Shown: positions 16,930-27,670, numbered from the stretch's first letter. The stretch: DNA of 64,000 bases from Inquilinus sp042743185 (GCF_042743185.1 NZ_JBHYMS010000030.1:1-64000), one strand, 5' to 3'. Notes: a model not told the origin generated them from the sequence alone. Numbers and translations: made by a program.

Positions 16930-18933
16930 TCACACCAGATCGCGCGGGATGTCCTCGGACCAGGAGCGTTCGGTCACGACCTGGCCGTTCTCCTTCGCCG
17001 TCAGCTCGGTGGTCAGGTGCCAGCGGTCGAGGTCGGCGGTCAGCACCGACCGGCTCTCGATCACGATGCGCCAGCCCTCGCGGCCCATCTCGTAGGACTG
17101 GGTCAGGACATAGCGGGCCGACAGCGGGTCGTTGTCGCGGATCGTGAGCTCGCGCTTCAGGCTGTGGGCCATCGTGGTGTCGATCTCGTCGAAGCGCAGG
17201 ACGCCCTCGCCGAACACGCCGCCGATGCCCTCGGTGACGTAAGTGGTCTCGCCGCTGACATGGTCCTGCTTCGAATAGCGCCGGATGCTGCCGGGCGAGA
17301 CCTGCGTCGTGGGCGCGGCCAAGCCGCGGACCGGCGGCTCGAACGCCATCGCATCCCCTGCCCCGCCTTGCCGCACCGGCAGGTCGAGGTGGCTGGCGCC
17401 GGTTCGCAGCGTCAGGGTGGCGGGATATGGCGCCGGCCAGACGGTCGGCCAATAGCCGGTGGCGACGGCGATGCGGATGCGGTGCCCGGCCGGGAAGCGG
17501 TGGCCGCAATCGTTCAGCCTCACCCGCACCTGATAGCGCTTGCCGGGCTCCAGCGGCGCCGGCGCCTCGTGCCCGTCGCGATGGGTCAGGTTCAGCACGC
17601 CGTAGCTGACCCGGGCCGAGCGGCCGTCCGGCGCCACGTCGCACAGCCGCACTGCCAGCTGCGCGACCGGCGCGTCCGAGGCAAGGTCCAGCAACAGCTC
17701 CGGTGCCCCCAGGATCTCGATGGGAGCGTCGAGCGGAGTGCTGTCGAAGAGCTGGGCGGCGCCGTCGTCCAGGCGCTGGTCGACCGGCAGCTCGCCGGGG
17801 CAGCCGGTGGCCATCCATTCGCCGGCCGCCTTGCCGTGGCTGAGCGGCGAGCGGACCAGGATCTCGGCCTCCGCGCCTGCGGTGTCTCCCAGCACGCCCG
17901 GCGCGTTCAGGGCCCAGCGCCGCGGCTGGATGGCGGGGCTGGGCCATTCCGCCTCGCCGACCCAGCTTCCCTCGGTCTCGGCCCTCGTGCCGGCCGGCGG
18001 GTTCCAGTCCTCGACGAAGGCGCGCAGCATCGGCTCCTCCATCACCCCGGTGTCGTGGCCCTTCAGCCACTGGTCCCACCAGCGCAGCGCCTCCTGCAGG
18101 AAGCCGATCGCCGGGCCCGGCGCGCCGTCCTGCGGATAGACATGGCCCCAGGGGCCGATGATGCCGCGGCGCGGCACCTGCAGCCCGGCCAGCAGGCGCG
18201 GCACCGCGTTGGTGTAGCTGTCGGCCCAGCCGCCCACGGCCAGGACCGGGCACTGGATCGCCGACCAATCCTCGCAGACCGAGCCGTGCTTCCAGTATTC
18301 GTCATAGCGCTGGTGGCGCAGCCACAGGGCCGGGAAGAAGGGCATCCGCTCCAGCCGCTCCAGCCATTGCCGGCGCCAGCCCTCGCCGACGATCGCCGGG
18401 TCGGCCGGCCGCGCCTGATAGGCCAGCATGATGGCGCCCCACCACAGGTTGTCGGTCAGCAGGCAGCCGCCCTGGTAGTGGATGTCGTCGGCATAGCGAT
18501 GATCGGTCGAATAGACGGTGATGATCGCCTTCAGCGCCGGCGGCCGGCGCGCCGCCACCTGCAGCGAATTGAAGCCGCCCCAGGACTTGCCCATCATGCC
18601 GACGGCGCCGGTGCACCAGGGCTGCGCCGCGATCCAGGCGATCACCTCCAGCGCGTCGTCCTGCTCCTGCTTCAGGTATTCGTCCGCCATATGGCCGTCG
18701 GACTCGCCGGTGCCGCGCATGTCGACGCGGATGGCGGCGTAGCCCTGGCCGGCGAACCAGCCATGCATCGGCTCGTCCCGGCCGCGGGTGCCGTCGCGCT
18801 TGCGGTAGGGGATGTATTCCAGCACGGCGGGCGCGGGCGCCGCCTCCGCCCCCTCCGGCAGCCACAGCCGGGCGGCCAGGCGGGTGCCGTCGGACAGCGG
18901 GATCCAGATGTTCTCCTCGACGCGGATCGGCAT
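16930..18933 (-). CDS. CocE/NonD family hydrolase (S15-type serine peptidase/esterase)
   Basis: A 667-aa alpha/beta hydrolase of the X-Pro dipeptidyl-peptidase S15 / cocaine esterase family, acting on peptides, esters or amides. The nucleophile is in GKSWGG near residue 117. The oxyanion region EYIPYRKRDGT lies near 42-52, a candidate acid in GGWADSYTN near 236 and His in GPWGH near 262. The C-terminal jelly-roll domain (ASDAPVAQLAVRLCDVAPDG onward) is typical. No signal peptide is seen. It lies 24 bp after the ABC ATPase gene on the same strand, so the product probably hydrolyses what the transporter imports. This is the last gene of the operon, with palindromic repeats downstream. Confidence 0.88.
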   Translation of the reverse strand: MPIRVEENIWIPLSDGTRLAARLWLPEGAEAAPAPAVLEYIPYRKRDGTRGRDEPMHGWFAGQGYAAIRVDMRGTGESDGHMADEYLKQEQDDALEVIAWIAAQPWCTGAVGMMGKSWGGFNSLQVAARRPPALKAIITVYSTDHRYADDIHYQGGCLLTDNLWWGAIMLAYQARPADPAIVGEGWRRQWLERLERMPFFPALWLRHQRYDEYWKHGSVCEDWSAIQCPVLAVGGWADSYTNAVPRLLAGLQVPRRGIIGPWGHVYPQDGAPGPAIGFLQEALRWWDQWLKGHDTGVMEEPMLRAFVEDWNPPAGTRAETEGSWVGEAEWPSPAIQPRRWALNAPGVLGDTAGAEAEILVRSPLSHGKAAGEWMATGCPGELPVDQRLDDGAAQLFDSTPLDAPIEILGAPELLLDLASDAPVAQLAVRLCDVAPDGRSARVSYGVLNLTHRDGHEAPAPLEPGKRYQVRVRLNDCGHRFPAGHRIRIAVATGYWPTVWPAPYPATLTLRTGASHLDLPVRQGGAGDAMAFEPPVRGLAAPTTQVSPGSIRRYSKQDHVSGETTYVTEGIGGVFGEGVLRFDEIDTTMAHSLKRELTIRDNDPLSARYVLTQSYEMGREGWRIVIESRSVLTADLDRWHLTTELTAKENGQVVTERSWSEDIPRDLV

Positions 18934-18957
18934 GTCGGGGTCTCCAGGGGCAGCGGG

Positions 18958-20555
<1,598 letters not shown>

Positions 20556-20559
<4 letters not shown>

Positions 20560-21371
20560 CGTCCCTCTCCCTGCGGCCGGCTGCGGCCGGCGAGGAGCCA
20601 GTCGACGACCAGGTTGACGCCGATGGTCAGGAGCGCGATCGCCGCCGCCGGGTACAGAGGCGCGTAGAGCCCGTAGAGGATGCCCTGCTGGTTGTCCTTC
20701 ACCATCCCGCCCCAATCGGCATAGGGCGGCTGGATGCCGAGGCCGAGGAAGGACAGGCCGGCGACGAACAGGAAGGTGAAGCAGAAGCGCATGCCGAATT
20801 CGGCGATCAGCGGCGCCGCCGCGTTCGGCAGGATCTCCTTGCGGATCAGCCACCAGCTGCCCTCGCCGCGCAGCCGCGCCGCCTCGGCATATTCCATCAC
20901 ATTGATCCCCTGCCCCAGGATCCGGGCCAGGCGGAAGACGCGGGTCGAGTCCAGGAGTGCGATGGTGACGATCAGCACCGGCAAGGAGGAGCCGAGCGCC
21001 TGCAGCACCACCAGGGCGGAGATCAGCACCGGCACGCACATGATGGTGTCGACCAGCCGCGACAGCACGGTGTCGACCCAGCCGCCGCGCAGGGCGGCGA
21101 GGAAGCCGAGCGGCAGGCCGACCGTGAAGGACAGCAGCGAGGCGGCCAGCGACACGCCGATCGACATCTGCGCGCCGTACAGCAGGCGCGAGAGCATGTC
21201 GCGGCCGTTCTGGTCCAGGCCGAACCAGTTCAGCGCGCCGGCGGGATCGAAGGGACCGCCGAGGATGTCCTCCTCGCCATAGGGGGCCAAGAGCGGGCCG
21301 AACAGCAGCGCGGCGAGGTTGAGGGCGATGATCGCCAGGCCGATCCAGGCCGTCAGGGGAATGCGTCTCAT
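20556..21371 (-). CDS. ABC transporter permease, DppC/OppC type
   Basis: A 271-aa inner-membrane permease with about six hydrophobic segments. The conserved cytoplasmic loop EAARLRGEGSWWLIRKEILP is the EAA motif that docks the ATPase. The N-terminal segment ending in the GLDQNGRDMLSRLLYG motif is characteristic of the DppC subfamily. It overlaps the ATPase gene by 4 bp and sits 6 bp after the DppB-type gene. Forms the import channel for a peptide-like substrate with its partner. Confidence 0.92.
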
Positions 21372-21377
21372 GGCCGT

Positions 21378-22325
21378 CTACCGGGGGTGCCGCAGGCGCG
21401 GGTTGAGCGCGATGGCGGCGATGTCGGCCGTCATGTTCAGCAGCACATACGCCGCGCCGAACACCATGGCGCAGGCCTGCACCATCGGCAGGTCGCGCTT
21501 GGCCACCGCGTCGACCATGAAGCGGCCGAGGCCGTTGTAGTTGAACACCGCCTCGACCAGCACCACGCCGGTGATCAGATAGGCGATGTTGAAGGCGACG
21601 ACGTTGACGACCGGCGCGGCGGCGTTCGGCAGGGCGTGGCGCAGCACCACCCGGCCGGTCATCAGGCCCTTGAGGTAGGCGGTCTCGACATAGGCGGAAT
21701 CCATCACCGCCAGCACCGCCGTCCGGGTCATGCGCATGATCTGGGCGACGGTGACCAGCAGCAGGGTCAGCATCGGCAGCGTGGTCGCGTCCAGCCGTTC
21801 GGCCAAGCCCATGCCGGGATAGACATCGGCCAGGCTGGGGAAGACCGGGTTCTGCACCGCCAGGACCAGGATCAGCACCAGGCCGAGGAAGTATTCCGGC
21901 AGGGACACGGTGCCGAGCGCCACGATGTTCACCAGCCGGTCGAACACGCCGCCGCGACGGACCGCGGTGAGGATGCCTAAGGTCACCGCCAGGGGCACGC
22001 CAATCACCGCGGCATAGGCGGCCAGGAACATGGTGTTCCAGAAGCGCGGCCACAGCAGCTCCGCCACCGGCTGCTGGTTGGCCAGCGACCGGCCGAGATC
22101 GCCCCGGACGAAGCCCCACAGCCACTGGCCGTAGCGGAGCAGCGCCGGCTGCTCCAGCCCCAGGCTGTGGCGCAGCGCGGCCAGCGCCTCCGGCGTCGCC
22201 GACTGGCCGAGGATGGCCGAGGCGACGTCGCCGGGCAGCAGCTGGGTGCCGGCGAAGACCAGCACCGACACCAGCCACAGGGTGAAGAGCCCGAGCCCGA
22301 TCCGCTTCAGAATCAGGGCCGTCAT
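21378..22325 (-). CDS. ABC transporter permease, DppB/OppB type
   Basis: A 315-aa permease starting MTALILKRIGLGLFTLWLVS. It has the DppB N-terminal signature (a hydrophobic helix, then LPGDVASAILG) and the EAA-type loop ETAYLKGLMTGRVVLRHALPN. The ATG at 22323-22325 overlaps the binding-protein stop (TGATG); a TTG one codon upstream is possible but less likely. Partner of the next gene in the operon. Confidence 0.92.
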   Translation of the reverse strand: MTALILKRIGLGLFTLWLVSVLVFAGTQLLPGDVASAILGQSATPEALAALRHSLGLEQPALLRYGQWLWGFVRGDLGRSLANQQPVAELLWPRFWNTMFLAAYAAVIGVPLAVTLGILTAVRRGGVFDRLVNIVALGTVSLPEYFLGLVLILVLAVQNPVFPSLADVYPGMGLAERLDATTLPMLTLLLVTVAQIMRMTRTAVLAVMDSAYVETAYLKGLMTGRVVLRHALPNAAAPVVNVVAFNIAYLITGVVLVEAVFNYNGLGRFMVDAVAKRDLPMVQACAMVFGAAYVLLNMTADIAAIALNPRLRHPR

Positions 22326-23194
22326 CAAGCCGCCAGCCAGACGCGCTCCGCCAGCCGCCCGCCCATGAAGTTGAACATCGGATGCGGGGTGACGCCCTGC
22401 AGCTGGGTCGACACGCCGTCGAGATAGTCGCCGAACATCGGGATCATGGCGCCGCCGTCGTTCGAGATCATCTCCTGCAGCGTCCAGTAGATCTCCTTGC
22501 GCTTGGCGTCATCCAGCAGCCCACGCGCCTCCAGCAGCAGCTTGTCGAACTGCTGGTTCTTCCAATGGGTGTCGTTCCACTTGGCGTCCGAGGCATAGGC
22601 GATGGACAGCATCTGGTCGGCGGTCGGGCGGCCGCCCCAGTATCCCATGCTGAACGGCGCCTGCATCCATACCTTGTCCCAGTAGCCGTCGGGGGATTCG
22701 CGCTTGATCGAGACGTCGATCCCGGCCTTGGCCGCTGCGGTGCGGAAGATGGCGGCGGCGTCGACCGCGCCCCCGAAGGCGGCGTCGGAGGACGACAGCT
22801 CGACCTTCAGGTCGCTCATCCCGGCCTGCTGCAGGTAGTGCTTCGCCTTGTCGGGGTCGTAGGCCCGCTGCGGCAGCTCGCTGTTGAAGAAGCGGTCGGT
22901 GCGCGGGATCGGATGGTCGTTGCCGAGCTGGCCATAGCCGCGCAGCGCCACCTTCAGCAGCTGCTCGCGGTCGATCGCGTGCTTGATCGCGAGGCGGACA
23001 TTGACGTCGGAGAACGGCGCCTTGGTGCAGTCCATCAGGAAGGTGAAGTGCTGGCCGCCGGCCGACTGCACGATCTGCAGCTTCGGGTTGCGCTTCAACA
23101 GGTCGACCGTCTTGAAGTCCAGCCGGTTGATGGCGTGGACCTGGCCCGACATCAGCGCGTTGGTGCGGGCGGCGACGTCGTTGATGACGATCAC
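22325..23194 (-). CDS. Peptide-type ABC substrate-binding protein, C-terminal fragment
   Basis: C-terminal 289 residues of a family 5 (DppA/OppA-like) periplasmic binding protein: DVAARTNALMSGQVHAINR, FSDVNVRLAIKHAIDREQLL and a C-terminus ending RVWLAA. In-frame sequence continues upstream of the GTG at 23194 (residues such as ANVDAVEVIVIND) until about 23220, where it is lost in a garbled G/C-run patch. It is the second part of the gene whose start is at 23881. The combined span (1557 bp, 519 codons) is the right size for one intact gene, so the break is most likely a sequencing or assembly error. Confidence 0.85.
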   Translation of the reverse strand: MIVINDVAARTNALMSGQVHAINRLDFKTVDLLKRNPKLQIVQSAGGQHFTFLMDCTKAPFSDVNVRLAIKHAIDREQLLKVALRGYGQLGNDHPIPRTDRFFNSELPQRAYDPDKAKHYLQQAGMSDLKVELSSSDAAFGGAVDAAAIFRTAAAKAGIDVSIKRESPDGYWDKVWMQAPFSMGYWGGRPTADQMLSIAYASDAKWNDTHWKNQQFDKLLLEARGLLDDAKRKEIYWTLQEMISNDGGAMIPMFGDYLDGVSTQLQGVTPHPMFNFMGGRLAERVWLAA

Positions 23195-23217
23195 CTCGAC
23201 CGCATCGACATTGGCGC

Positions 23218-23315
23218 AGCCCGTCTACTTGCCGCGGGGGTGGGGGGTGAGGCGCGCGCGCCGGCGGGGCTCTTAGCTCCCCATCCCGAGGGGGGGGGTG
23301 CCCCCGGGGTTCGAC
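23218..23315. other. Corrupted G/C-run patch splitting the binding-protein gene
   Basis: About 100 bases containing runs such as GCGGGGGTGGGGGG and GAGGGGGGGGG, plus in-frame stops. Read on the minus strand it still echoes the expected protein: a GTPPLG-like segment, then RARLTP, a garbled stretch, then GCANVDAVEV. This is what a low-quality consensus looks like. A real deletion or decayed gene is the alternative. Confidence 0.75.
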
Positions 23316-23881
23316 CTTTCGGTCTCTCGGGTCGCCACCACCAGGAAGTGGTAGTCCGACAGCAGGTACGGCAGGTCGGCGTTGCCGCCGGCGAGATCGA
23401 TCGCGATCTGGCTGTCGGAGAGCTTGCGGACTTCCTTGATCTGCTCGGCGATGGCGCGGGCGGCGGAGGAGGTCTCGCCGCGATGCAGGTTGATCGAGTA
23501 GATCACGTCCTCGACCGTCAGCGCCTTGCCGTTGTGGAAGGTCACGCCCTGGCGCAGGGTGAACACCCATTCGGCCGCGCCGGGCTTGGCCTCCCAGCTC
23601 TCCAGCAGCTCCGGCACCGCCTGGTTGTTCCGGTCGATCTCGACCAGCCCGTTCATCAGCATGAAGGCCTGGTTCAGCGGCACCCAGTCGGTCATCACCC
23701 GCGGGTCGAGCGTGTCGGTGGTGCTGCCGCCGCCCATGCCCAGCTTCAGCACGCCGCCCTTGCGCGGCGTATCCTGGGCGAAGGCGCGGCCACCCAGACC
23801 GGCGGCGAGGCCGAGGCCGGCGGCACCCAGCAGCAGGCCGCGGCGCGTGGTTTCGAGAGAGGGCAAGTCCCTGCGTGTCAT
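23273..23881 (-). CDS. Peptide-type ABC substrate-binding protein, N-terminal fragment
   Basis: N-terminal part of the family 5 binding protein, first gene of the transporter operon. It starts MTRRDLPSLETTRRG, has a twin-arginine-like signal (TRRGLLLGAAGLGLAAGLGG, cleavage after AFA) and continues GGVLKLGMGGGSTTDTLDPR and WVFTLRQGVTFHNGKALTVE, which are standard for DppA/OppA relatives. The ATG at 23879-23881 lies 6 nt after AGGGA. The last few of the 202 residues are already within the corrupted patch, so the stop at 23273 is probably artificial. Substrate unknown: peptide, amide or similar. Confidence 0.88.
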   Translation of the reverse strand: MTRRDLPSLETTRRGLLLGAAGLGLAAGLGGRAFAQDTPRKGGVLKLGMGGGSTTDTLDPRVMTDWVPLNQAFMLMNGLVEIDRNNQAVPELLESWEAKPGAAEWVFTLRQGVTFHNGKALTVEDVIYSINLHRGETSSAARAIAEQIKEVRKLSDSQIAIDLAGGNADLPYLLSDYHFLVVATRETERSNPGGTPPLGMGS

Positions 23882-24089
23882 GACCGATCCCTGTTGTCGG
23901 GTGGGCGGGCGCTCTGTGGCGCCCCGGTGCGGCAGCCGTTGCGTCGCGCTGCCTTGAGCGGCCGGACCCTAGTGGATGACGGCAATAAGTCGGACATGAT
24001 TTTTGGGCATGACCTCATGAGCAAGATTCGATGCCGCTTCCCGAAGCCGCCCCCTATGCAGGGCGCCTTCGTTGCCCCGAGGTCGAATC

Positions 24090-24344
24090 GTGAGTCTGCC
24101 GGATGTGGTCGGCCTGGTCGGTGTCCTGGCCTATCTGCACGCCTATGCCCTGGCGCAGTTGCAGGTCCTCGCGATCACGGATGGGCGCTATGCCCTGCTG
24201 AACATCGTCGGCGGCGTGCTGGTGATGTATTCGCTGCTGTGGAGCTTCAACCTGGCCTCCTTCGTGGCCCAGGTCTTCTGGATGCTGTTCACCGTGATCG
24301 GCCTGGTGAAGGCCCGGCGGATGCGGGCGCGACCGGCGGGTTAG
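24090..24344 (+). CDS. Small two- to three-helix membrane protein (CBU_0592 family)
   Basis: An 84-aa, very hydrophobic protein beginning VSLPDVVGLVGVLAYLHAYA, with three hydrophobic stretches and a basic tail (KARRMRARPAG). Size and pattern (YALLNIVGGVLVMYSLL, FNLASFVAQVFWML) match the uncharacterised CBU_0592 membrane family. The GTG at 24090 is preferred because GAGG lies 7 nt upstream and the family starts there; a TTG at 24072 is in frame. Its stop overlaps that of the convergent LysR gene. Confidence 0.75.
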   Translation: MSLPDVVGLVGVLAYLHAYALAQLQVLAITDGRYALLNIVGGVLVMYSLLWSFNLASFVAQVFWMLFTVIGLVKARRMRARPAG

Positions 24345-25228
24345 CCGGCGTTGCTGGCGACCAGCCAGTCCATGGCCTGGCGCACCACCCGGCGGACATG
24401 CCGGTCCAAGGGCCGCATCAGGTAGAACGACCCTTCCGAGCGCAGGTGGAAGCCATGCGCCGGCACCAGCGCGCCCGAGGCCAGCTGGTCGCGCAGCAGC
24501 CAGGTCCAGCCCAGCGCCGTGCCCAGCCCCTGGGAGGCCGCCTGCACCGCCAGGGCGTAGGAGCCGAGCCGCCAGAACCTCGCCTTTGCGGGTATCGTCA
24601 TGGCTGCCGCGCCGAACCAATGCGGCCAGTCCGTCCACTCCCGCAGCGAATCCTCGATCGCCAGCAGCGTCGGCGCCGGGTCGTCCTGCAGCCCCGGCCG
24701 CCCCGGCGCCGCGACCGGCACGACGTCCTCGGTGCCCAGTACATGCAGCGCCACGCCGGCCGGCCGCTCGCGCCGGTAGAAGATGGCGAGGTCGAATTCG
24801 TCCAATCGCAGATGCTGGACGTCGTCGGTGACCCTGAGGCGCAGCTCGATCCCCGGCAGGGCGGCGTCCAGCGCCTGCAGCCGCGGCATCAGCCAGAGAT
24901 CGGCGATGCCGTGCGAGCAGGCCAGCGTCACCTGCCGCGGCCCGGCCGAGCCGCGGACGCCATGCGTCACCGCCACCAGGTCGCCGAGGATGCGGCGGAC
25001 CTCGGCGACATAGCTCTCGCCCAGCGGGGTCAGGCTGACGCCGGACGGGGCGCGCTGGAACAGCTTGCCGCCGATGGAGGCCTCCAGCTTCAGGATCTGG
25101 CGGCTGACCGCGCTCTGGGTCAGGCCGAGCTCGGCCCCGGCGCGGGAGAAATTGGCCAGCCGCGCCGCCGCCTCGAATACGACCAGGGCGTTGAGCGGCG
25201 GCAAACCGAGATGGGAGGAAGCGGGCAT
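24341..25228 (-). CDS. LysR-family transcriptional regulator (GcvA-like)
   Basis: A 295-aa regulator with an N-terminal winged helix-turn-helix (LNALVVFEAAARLANFSRAG, LGLTQSAVSRQILKLE) and a substrate-binding effector domain. The N-terminal pattern PPLNALVVFEAAAR is typical of the GcvA/AmpR branch. Transcribed in the same direction as the ABC/CocE operon and positioned upstream of it with the small membrane gene in between, so it may control that operon, but no operator is visible. Confidence 0.9.
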   Translation of the reverse strand: MPASSHLGLPPLNALVVFEAAARLANFSRAGAELGLTQSAVSRQILKLEASIGGKLFQRAPSGVSLTPLGESYVAEVRRILGDLVAVTHGVRGSAGPRQVTLACSHGIADLWLMPRLQALDAALPGIELRLRVTDDVQHLRLDEFDLAIFYRRERPAGVALHVLGTEDVVPVAAPGRPGLQDDPAPTLLAIEDSLREWTDWPHWFGAAAMTIPAKARFWRLGSYALAVQAASQGLGTALGWTWLLRDQLASGALVPAHGFHLRSEGSFYLMRPLDRHVRRVVRQAMDWLVASNAG

Positions 25229-25395
25229 TCACACAGCCGGGGAAAACCGTCCGGCGCATCGCCGGACGAGGCGCAGCCTAGCGATTCCGCGGCGCGGCAC
25301 AAGCCGTGGGCACCGAGGATCATCATCCGGGGCGACAGCAGAATCGTCATCGAACTTGTCTAGACCTCTATACGAACCCGTCCGGAGAGAGTCCG

Positions 25396-26022
25396 ATGAG
25401 CGCCAAGACCCTGGGGCCCGAGCCCCTGATCGCCCCGACTGCCCAAGTCTCGTCCTGCCGCCTCGGCCTCTACACCGAGATCGGCGCCAACGCCGTGCTG
25501 AACGAGGTGACGCTCGGCGACTACAGCTATCTGATGGACGGGTCGATGGCCTGGTGCGTCGAGATCGGCAGGTTCTGCTCGATCGCCGCCTACACCCGGC
25601 TGAACGCCCCGAACCACCCGACCTGGCGGGCGACGCAGCATCATTTCACCTACCGGTCCGCCGCCTATGGCCTGGCGGACATCGACGACGACGACTTCTT
25701 CGCCTGGCGCCGGAATAACCGGGTGACGATCGGCCATGACGTCTGGATCGGCCATGGCGCCATCGTGCTGCCCGGGGTTACCGTCGGCACCGGGGCGGCG
25801 ATCGGCGCCGGCGCCGTCGTCACCCGCGACGTGGCCCCCTACACCATCGTCGCCGGCAGCCCGGCGCGGCCGATCCGCCGCCGGGTGACCGAGGCGGTGG
25901 AGACGCGCCTCATGGCACTGGCCTGGTGGGACTGGCCGCATGAGCGGCTGCGCGCGGCGCTGCAGGACTTCCGGACGCTCGACGCCGAGGAATTCTGCGC
26001 CCGGCACGGAAGCCGGGGCTGA
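25396..26022 (+). CDS. Hexapeptide-repeat acyltransferase, phosphonate-metabolism type (TIGR03308-like)
   Basis: A 208-aa left-handed beta-helix acyltransferase. The N-terminus LGPEPLIAPTAQVSSCRLG, the middle YTEIGANAVLNEVTLGDYSY and ATQHHFTYRSAAYGL, and the end MALAWWDWPHERLRAALQDF match the acetyltransferase family found in phosphonate gene clusters; the CatB-type core is VTIGHDVWIGHGAIVLPGV. No phosphonate genes (C-P lyase, phnW) are near, so it is an orphan and the acceptor is unknown. The start ATG 25396 is preceded by GGAGAGAG. Divergent from the LysR gene. Confidence 0.85.
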   Translation: MSAKTLGPEPLIAPTAQVSSCRLGLYTEIGANAVLNEVTLGDYSYLMDGSMAWCVEIGRFCSIAAYTRLNAPNHPTWRATQHHFTYRSAAYGLADIDDDDFFAWRRNNRVTIGHDVWIGHGAIVLPGVTVGTGAAIGAGAVVTRDVAPYTIVAGSPARPIRRRVTEAVETRLMALAWWDWPHERLRAALQDFRTLDAEEFCARHGSRG

Positions 26023-26049
26023 CGGCCGGCGACGGAACTGACCGCTTCG

Positions 26050-26868
26050 ATGACCGGTTGTTGCAACGCCCGCTGTCGCAACCGGGAGGACCGGCCGATT
26101 CCGTCGATCATCGCCGCCGCCGCGCCGACGCTGCACGACCCGCAGGCCGAGGCGTTCTATGCCGAAGCGCTGCGCGAGCTGGCCACGACCGGCCTGCCCT
26201 TCCTGCTGGCCGGGACCTATGCCGTCAGCGCCTATACCGGGATCTCGCGGCCGACCAAGGACCTGGACATCTTCTGCAAGGCCGGCGACAGCGCGCGAGT
26301 CCTCGGTCATTTCCGCGATATCGGCCATGCCATCGAGATCGAGGACGAGCGCTGGCTCGGCAAGGTGCACAAGGGCCGGCACTTCTTCGACGTGATCCAC
26401 GCCTCGGCGAACGGCACCATGCCGGTGAACGACCAGTGGTTCGAGCACGCCCGCGAGATCGAGGTCTACGGCACCACCGTCCGGATCGTCGCCCCGACCG
26501 AGCTGATCTGGTCCAAGGCCTTCATCCAGATGCGCCACCGCTACGACGGCGCCGATGTGGTCCATGTCATCCTGAAGCAGCACGACCAGATCGATTGGCA
26601 GCGGCTGCTCGGCTACATGGAGCTGCATTGGGAGATGCTGCTGGTCCATCTGCTGAACTTCCGCTGGGCCTACCCGACCGAGCGCGACCGGGTGCCGCGC
26701 TGGCTGATGGACGAGCTGATGGACCGGCTGCGCCACCAGCTCGACCTGCCGCCGCCGCAGATGAAGGTCTGCCGCGGCCGCATGCTGTCGCGGGCCGACT
26801 ACGCCGCCGCCGTCGAAGAATGGGGCTTCGCCGATGTCGGCGGCGAGGGCGACTGGCGCGACGCGTGA
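26050..26868 (+). CDS. Nucleotidyltransferase-fold protein (MNT/AbiEii-like)
   Basis: A 272-aa protein with a polymerase-beta-type nucleotidyltransferase core: FLLAGTYAVSAYTGISRPTKDLDIFC supplies the helix-turn and the paired metal-binding acids (KDLDIF) near residues 69-74. The C-terminal half is mostly helical. The natural start is unsure: ATG 26050 has a weak ribosome site, while GGGAGG lies a few codons inside the frame, so translation may begin just before PSIIAAAAPTLHDP at a non-ATG codon. It is followed 27 bp later by a metallophosphoesterase, and the two are probably cotranscribed. Substrate unknown. Confidence 0.78.
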   Translation: MTGCCNARCRNREDRPIPSIIAAAAPTLHDPQAEAFYAEALRELATTGLPFLLAGTYAVSAYTGISRPTKDLDIFCKAGDSARVLGHFRDIGHAIEIEDERWLGKVHKGRHFFDVIHASANGTMPVNDQWFEHAREIEVYGTTVRIVAPTELIWSKAFIQMRHRYDGADVVHVILKQHDQIDWQRLLGYMELHWEMLLVHLLNFRWAYPTERDRVPRWLMDELMDRLRHQLDLPPPQMKVCRGRMLSRADYAAAVEEWGFADVGGEGDWRDA

Positions 26869-26895
26869 GACGAGACAGGAGAACGGGACCGACCC

Positions 26896-27612
26896 ATGGC
26901 GGAGAACGGGAAATTCACCGTCGCCGCGATCGGCGACATCCATGTCAAGGACCAGTCCGACCCGCTGCGCGAGATGTTCGGCGAGATCGCCCGGGCCGCC
27001 GACTCCCTGGTGCTGTGCGGCGACCTGACCGACACCGGCACGGTCCGGCAGGCGGAGCGGCTGGCGGAGGACCTGCACGCCTGCCCGATCCCGGTGGTCG
27101 GCGTGCTGGGCAACCACGACTATGAATGCGGCGAGGTCGAGACCGTGCGGTCGATCCTGACCCAGGCCGGGCTGCGGCTGCTCGACGGCAGCGCGGTCGA
27201 GATCGACGGCGTCGGCTTCGTCGGGGTCAAGGGGTTCGCCGGCGGATTCGGCCGGCGGATGCTGGGCTCCTTCGGCGAGCCTGAGACCAAGGAGTTCGTC
27301 TCGGTGGCCGTGTCCGAAGCGATGCGGCTGGAGAACGCGATGCGGACGGTGAAGACGCAGCGCGCGATGGTGGTGCTGCACTACGCCCCGATCTCCGAGA
27401 CGATCGAAGGGGAGCCGCTGGAGATCTACCCCTTCCTCGGCTCCTCGCGCCTGGCGGAGACGATCGACCGCTTCACCGTCAGCGCGGTGGTGCACGGCCA
27501 CGCCCATCGCGGCGTGTATCAGGGCCACACCCCCGCCGGGGCACCGGTCTACAACGTCGCCTGGGCGATCGAGAAGCCGAGCGGCCGGCCCTATGCGCTG
27601 ATCGAATTGTGA
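26896..27612 (+). CDS. Calcineurin-like metallophosphoesterase
   Basis: A 238-aa hydrolase with the full set of dimetal motifs: GDIHVKD near residue 14, GDLTDTG near 42, GNHDYE near 73, HYAPISE in the middle and HGHAHRG near 200. The family removes phosphate from nucleotides, proteins or other phosphomonoesters/diesters. Cytoplasmic. Directly downstream of the nucleotidyltransferase gene, suggesting opposing action on one substrate (inference). A terminator hairpin follows. Confidence 0.88.
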   Translation: MAENGKFTVAAIGDIHVKDQSDPLREMFGEIARAADSLVLCGDLTDTGTVRQAERLAEDLHACPIPVVGVLGNHDYECGEVETVRSILTQAGLRLLDGSAVEIDGVGFVGVKGFAGGFGRRMLGSFGEPETKEFVSVAVSEAMRLENAMRTVKTQRAMVVLHYAPISETIEGEPLEIYPFLGSSRLAETIDRFTVSAVVHGHAHRGVYQGHTPAGAPVYNVAWAIEKPSGRPYALIEL

Positions 27613-27629
27613 GTGCGCCCGAACGGAAA

Positions 27630-27649
27630 GGGCCGCCCTGCGGCGGCCC
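27630..27649. terminator. Terminator hairpin between convergent genes
   Basis: Perfect 8-bp GC stem (GGGCCGCC/GGCGGCCC, loop CTGC). On the minus strand it is followed by TTTCCGTT, fitting an intrinsic terminator for the DUF882 gene. It may also stop the phosphoesterase transcript. Confidence 0.7.
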
Positions 27650-27670
27650 CTGCCCGTCGATGCGGTCGCG

